From assembly GCA_014382705.1 (NCBI GenBank), contig JACNJE010000090.1, forward strand, positions 1 to 64,000: 64,000 nucleotides of DNA, written 5' to 3'. This document shows positions 62,079 to 64,000 of this stretch, one piece after another. Within the stretch, counting starts at the first letter, position 1, and the number at the start of each line of letters is the position of its first letter. The notes beneath the pieces were generated by a model. It did no database searches. It saw only the letters and a program-made list of their open reading frames with translations, and was not told the DNA's origin. The stretch is from Verrucomicrobiota bacterium (lineage in GTDB: Bacteria; Verrucomicrobiota; Verrucomicrobiia; Limisphaerales; UBA1096). A program made the position numbers and the translations under genes.

Positions 62079-62972
62079 ATGGCGGCGTTGATTTCCCCTG
62101 ATTTGCTGAAACGGCTCGAGCAGTTGCAACTGCTCGCGCGCCGTCGTTCCAAGAGCACCACTCGGGGTGAGCGCCGCAGCGGCGCGCGTGGCCAGTCGGT
62201 TGAGTTCGCCGACTACCGCAACTACGTCCCTGGCGACGACCTGCGCCGGATCGACTGGAACATCTACGGCCGGCTCGACCGCCTCTTCCTCAAACTATAC
62301 GAGGAGGAGCGCGAGCTTCCTGTCACCATTTTTCTCGATGCCAGCGAGTCGATGTCGTTTGGCCAAGCGCCCAAGTTCGATTTCGCTCGCCAAGTTGCCG
62401 CCGCCGTCGGCTATGTGGCGTTGTGCGGGTTCGACCGCGTCACCGTCGAGCCGTTCCCGCTGGGCGACGGCCAAGCGGGCCTCGTTGGTGAACTGCGGCA
62501 GGTGCGCGGTCGCAGGTCGTCGTTTCGTTTTTTTGGAAATCTGGCCAAGCTCAAGGCTGGCGGCACGGCGGACTTCAACCAAGCGTTGCGGCGTGGCGCG
62601 ATGAAACATCGTACACCCGGCGTGTCGGTCATCCTCAGCGATTTTCTCGATCCGGCCGGGTACGAGGAAGGACTCAAGTCGCTGGCCCATCGCGGCTCGG
62701 AGATTCACGCCGTGCAAATCCTCTCGCCGGAGGAACTCGAGCCGACGGCGTACGGCGACCTGAAGGTGATCGACTCCGAGACCGGCGTCGAGCAGGAGGT
62801 CACTTTCGGCAAATACCGCCTCAAGGCGTATCAGTCAACGGTGCAAAACTATTGCCAGCGGCTGCAGGAGTTTTGCCGTGCGCGAGGCGTGCGTTACCAA
62901 TTGGCGCGCTCCGACACGCCGCTCGACGATCTGCTGCTCAAGGCCATGCGAACCGGGGGCATGTGGCGATGA
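62079..62972 (+). CDS. DUF58 domain protein (MoxR-associated, VWA-like)
   Basis: This 297-residue protein starts ATG 62079 (AALISPDLLKRLEQLQLLAR). RNYVPGDDLRRIDWNIYGR is the DUF58 signature, followed by FLDASESMSFG, a VWA-like metal site. Such proteins sit between a MoxR AAA ATPase and BatA-type VWA proteins and are thought to act in envelope or cofactor-protein maturation. The next gene overlaps by 4 bp and is BatA-like. No moxR is visible in the 100 bp upstream. Confidence 0.9.
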   Translation: MAALISPDLLKRLEQLQLLARRRSKSTTRGERRSGARGQSVEFADYRNYVPGDDLRRIDWNIYGRLDRLFLKLYEEERELPVTIFLDASESMSFGQAPKFDFARQVAAAVGYVALCGFDRVTVEPFPLGDGQAGLVGELRQVRGRRSSFRFFGNLAKLKAGGTADFNQALRRGAMKHRTPGVSVILSDFLDPAGYEEGLKSLAHRGSEIHAVQILSPEELEPTAYGDLKVIDSETGVEQEVTFGKYRLKAYQSTVQNYCQRLQEFCRARGVRYQLARSDTPLDDLLLKAMRTGGMWR

Positions 62973-64000
62973 ATTTTCTCACACCCGAGGCGCTCGCATT
63001 CGCGGCCGCGCTGCCGGTCGTCGTGGTTTTTTACCTGCTCAAGCGCCGTCGCGTGGCGCGTCTCGTCCCGAGCACCGTCCTGTGGCAGCGCTTCCTTAAT
63101 GAGACGCAGGCCAGTTCGCCGTTCCAAAAACTGCGGCACAACTGGCTGCTCATTATCCAGCTCATCCTGCTCGCGCTGGCCGTGTTCGCGCTGACCCGTC
63201 CTTACTTCGCCGGCAAGCTCGAGAGCGGCCGGTTCATCGTCGCGATTCTCGACGTGTCGGCGTCGATGCAGGCGACCGACGTGGCGCCGAGCCGGCTTGG
63301 CCAGGCGAAGACCGCCCTGACCAGGCTGATCGACTCGATGTACGACAACGACCGCATGGTGCTGCTGCTCGCCGGCGCGGTGACGGAGGTGCGCCAGTCG
63401 CCGACCAGCGCCAAGCCGGCGTTGCGCTCCGCGCTTGGCCAAGCGCGGGCAACCGACTCGCCGACCCGGCTGCTCGACGCGATCAAGCTCGCCCAAAACC
63501 TGACGCGCAACCGCGCCAAGACCGAGGTGCATCTGTTCAGCGACGGTGTCTCGCCGGACTTGGACGATTTCGAGTTGCAGGACTTGAATCTGGCTTACCA
63601 CCGAGTGGGCGGCAGCGGCGACAACCTTGGCATCGTGTCGCTCGAGGTTCGGCCGCACCCGGAGCAGACTGGGCAACAGGCGTTATTCGCGACGGTTGCC
63701 AACGCTTCGACCAATGCGCTTGCGAGCGACGTGTCGCTGTTTTTTGGCGACCGGCTTGTGGGCAACCGGCGCGTGAGCGTCGGCGCAACCAACTCAGCGT
63801 CGCTTGTCTTCGTCGCTGGCCAAGGCACCAACGGTGTCTTTCGGTTGCAGTTGAAAAACGCCGACGCGCTCGCCGTGGACAACACCGCTTCGGTGCTCAG
63901 TCTCGCCCGGCGCAACACGCGCGCGTTGCTCGTCACCAAGGGCAACCAATTCCTCGAGCGGGCGCTGCGCAGCGTGCCCAAGCTCGACCTCGCCGTGGCG
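62969..64000 (+). CDS. BatA-like membrane VWA-domain protein (3' truncated by window edge)
   Basis: This frame is absent from the ORF track because it runs off the window. It starts ATG 62969 (NFLTPEALAFAAALPVVVVF), overlapping the DUF58 stop by 4 bp. An N-terminal BatA-type region with two TM helices (ALPVVVVFYLL, WLLIIQLILLALAVFALTRP) precedes a VWA domain with the MIDAS motif LDVSAS. A full gcgcttggccaagcgc copy at 63431-63446 encodes ALGQAR. About 344 residues are visible. Confidence 0.88.
   Translation, partial: MNFLTPEALAFAAALPVVVVFYLLKRRRVARLVPSTVLWQRFLNETQASSPFQKLRHNWLLIIQLILLALAVFALTRPYFAGKLESGRFIVAILDVSASMQATDVAPSRLGQAKTALTRLIDSMYDNDRMVLLLAGAVTEVRQSPTSAKPALRSALGQARATDSPTRLLDAIKLAQNLTRNRAKTEVHLFSDGVSPDLDDFELQDLNLAYHRVGGSGDNLGIVSLEVRPHPEQTGQQALFATVANASTNALASDVSLFFGDRLVGNRRVSVGATNSASLVFVAGQGTNGVFRLQLKNADALAVDNTASVLSLARRNTRALLVTKGNQFLERALRSVPKLDLAVA

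Noticed and set aside
1-64000. tRNA, rRNA and riboswitch genes
   Set aside because: I looked in all gaps and saw no cloverleaf, rRNA-like or known riboswitch sequence; gaps are short. A covariance-model scan would be decisive.

Overview
The window looks like a chromosomal segment of a GC-rich, Gram-negative PVC-superphylum bacterium, most likely a verrucomicrobial heterotroph. This is inferred from gene content, not from a marker tree. The supporting genes are lipid A synthesis (lpxA), an RND efflux system, a pseudopilin whose N-terminus reads on into the '[13 protein letters not shown]' style common in Verrucomicrobia, and several families typical of marine or soil Verrucomicrobia and Planctomycetes: a type I sulfatase, DUF1501, DUF1549/DUF1553, DUF1080, DUF4038, BNR sialidase, DUF5069 and PQQ-propeller proteins. 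|| Layout. 0-1.6 kb: tail of an unknown gene, a VapBC-type toxin-antitoxin pair with an 18-bp palindromic operator, and an SRAP (YedK/HMCES-like) protein. 1.6-4.5 kb: two secreted EF-hand proteins, one carrying a PEP-synthase-like module. 4.5-13.5 kb (minus strand): a tRNA-dihydrouridine synthase, a PQQ propeller, uvrA, DUF5069, a sugar isomerase/epimerase, aroE and ispH. 13.5-19.4 kb: a membrane protein/winged-helix regulator pair with a repeated operator, a sialidase, two small membrane proteins, a KamA-like radical SAM enzyme, and panB-moaC. 20-26.4 kb: pseudopilin, a degenerate nuclease-fold protein, M42 peptidase, lpxA, radC, sulfatase. 26.4-32.9 kb: a tightly packed tetR-OMF-MFP-RND efflux operon with a TetR-type operator. 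33-40.6 kb: a polymer-degradation and Planctomycete-type block (DUF1080, degenerate receiver, DUF1549/1553, DUF1501, DUF4038). 40.6-52.3 kb: housekeeping genes (tilS, thiH, M3 peptidase, FkbM methyltransferase, Rieske/cytochrome b-c fusion, DNA glycosylase, MFS, der). 52.5-62 kb: a glycosyltransferase locus (a giant three-module TPR/GT9-like protein, two GT4 paralogues, two GT2 paralogues). 62.1 kb to the end: DUF58 and a BatA-like VWA protein. || The most unusual feature is not a gene. It is a highly iterated palindrome with core TTGGCCAA, usually extended to CTTGGCCAAGCG or the 14-mer CGCTTGGCCAAGCG. I counted about 80 exact 8-mer copies by eye in 64 kb, where roughly one would be expected. 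They lie inside genes on both strands and in the gaps between genes. Inside genes they are read almost only as Leu-Ala-Lys(-Arg) or Leu-Gly-Gln-Ala. Between genes they occur as back-to-back pairs, one of which forms a 32-bp perfect palindrome followed by a T-run. Copies are missing from the low-GC GT2 pair (about 59-62 kb), which fits recent acquisition. This resembles cyanobacterial HIP1 or DNA-uptake-sequence systems, but I know of no description of this motif. || No rRNA, tRNA, CRISPR array, transposase or integrase was seen. No gene-free stretch exceeds about 230 bp.
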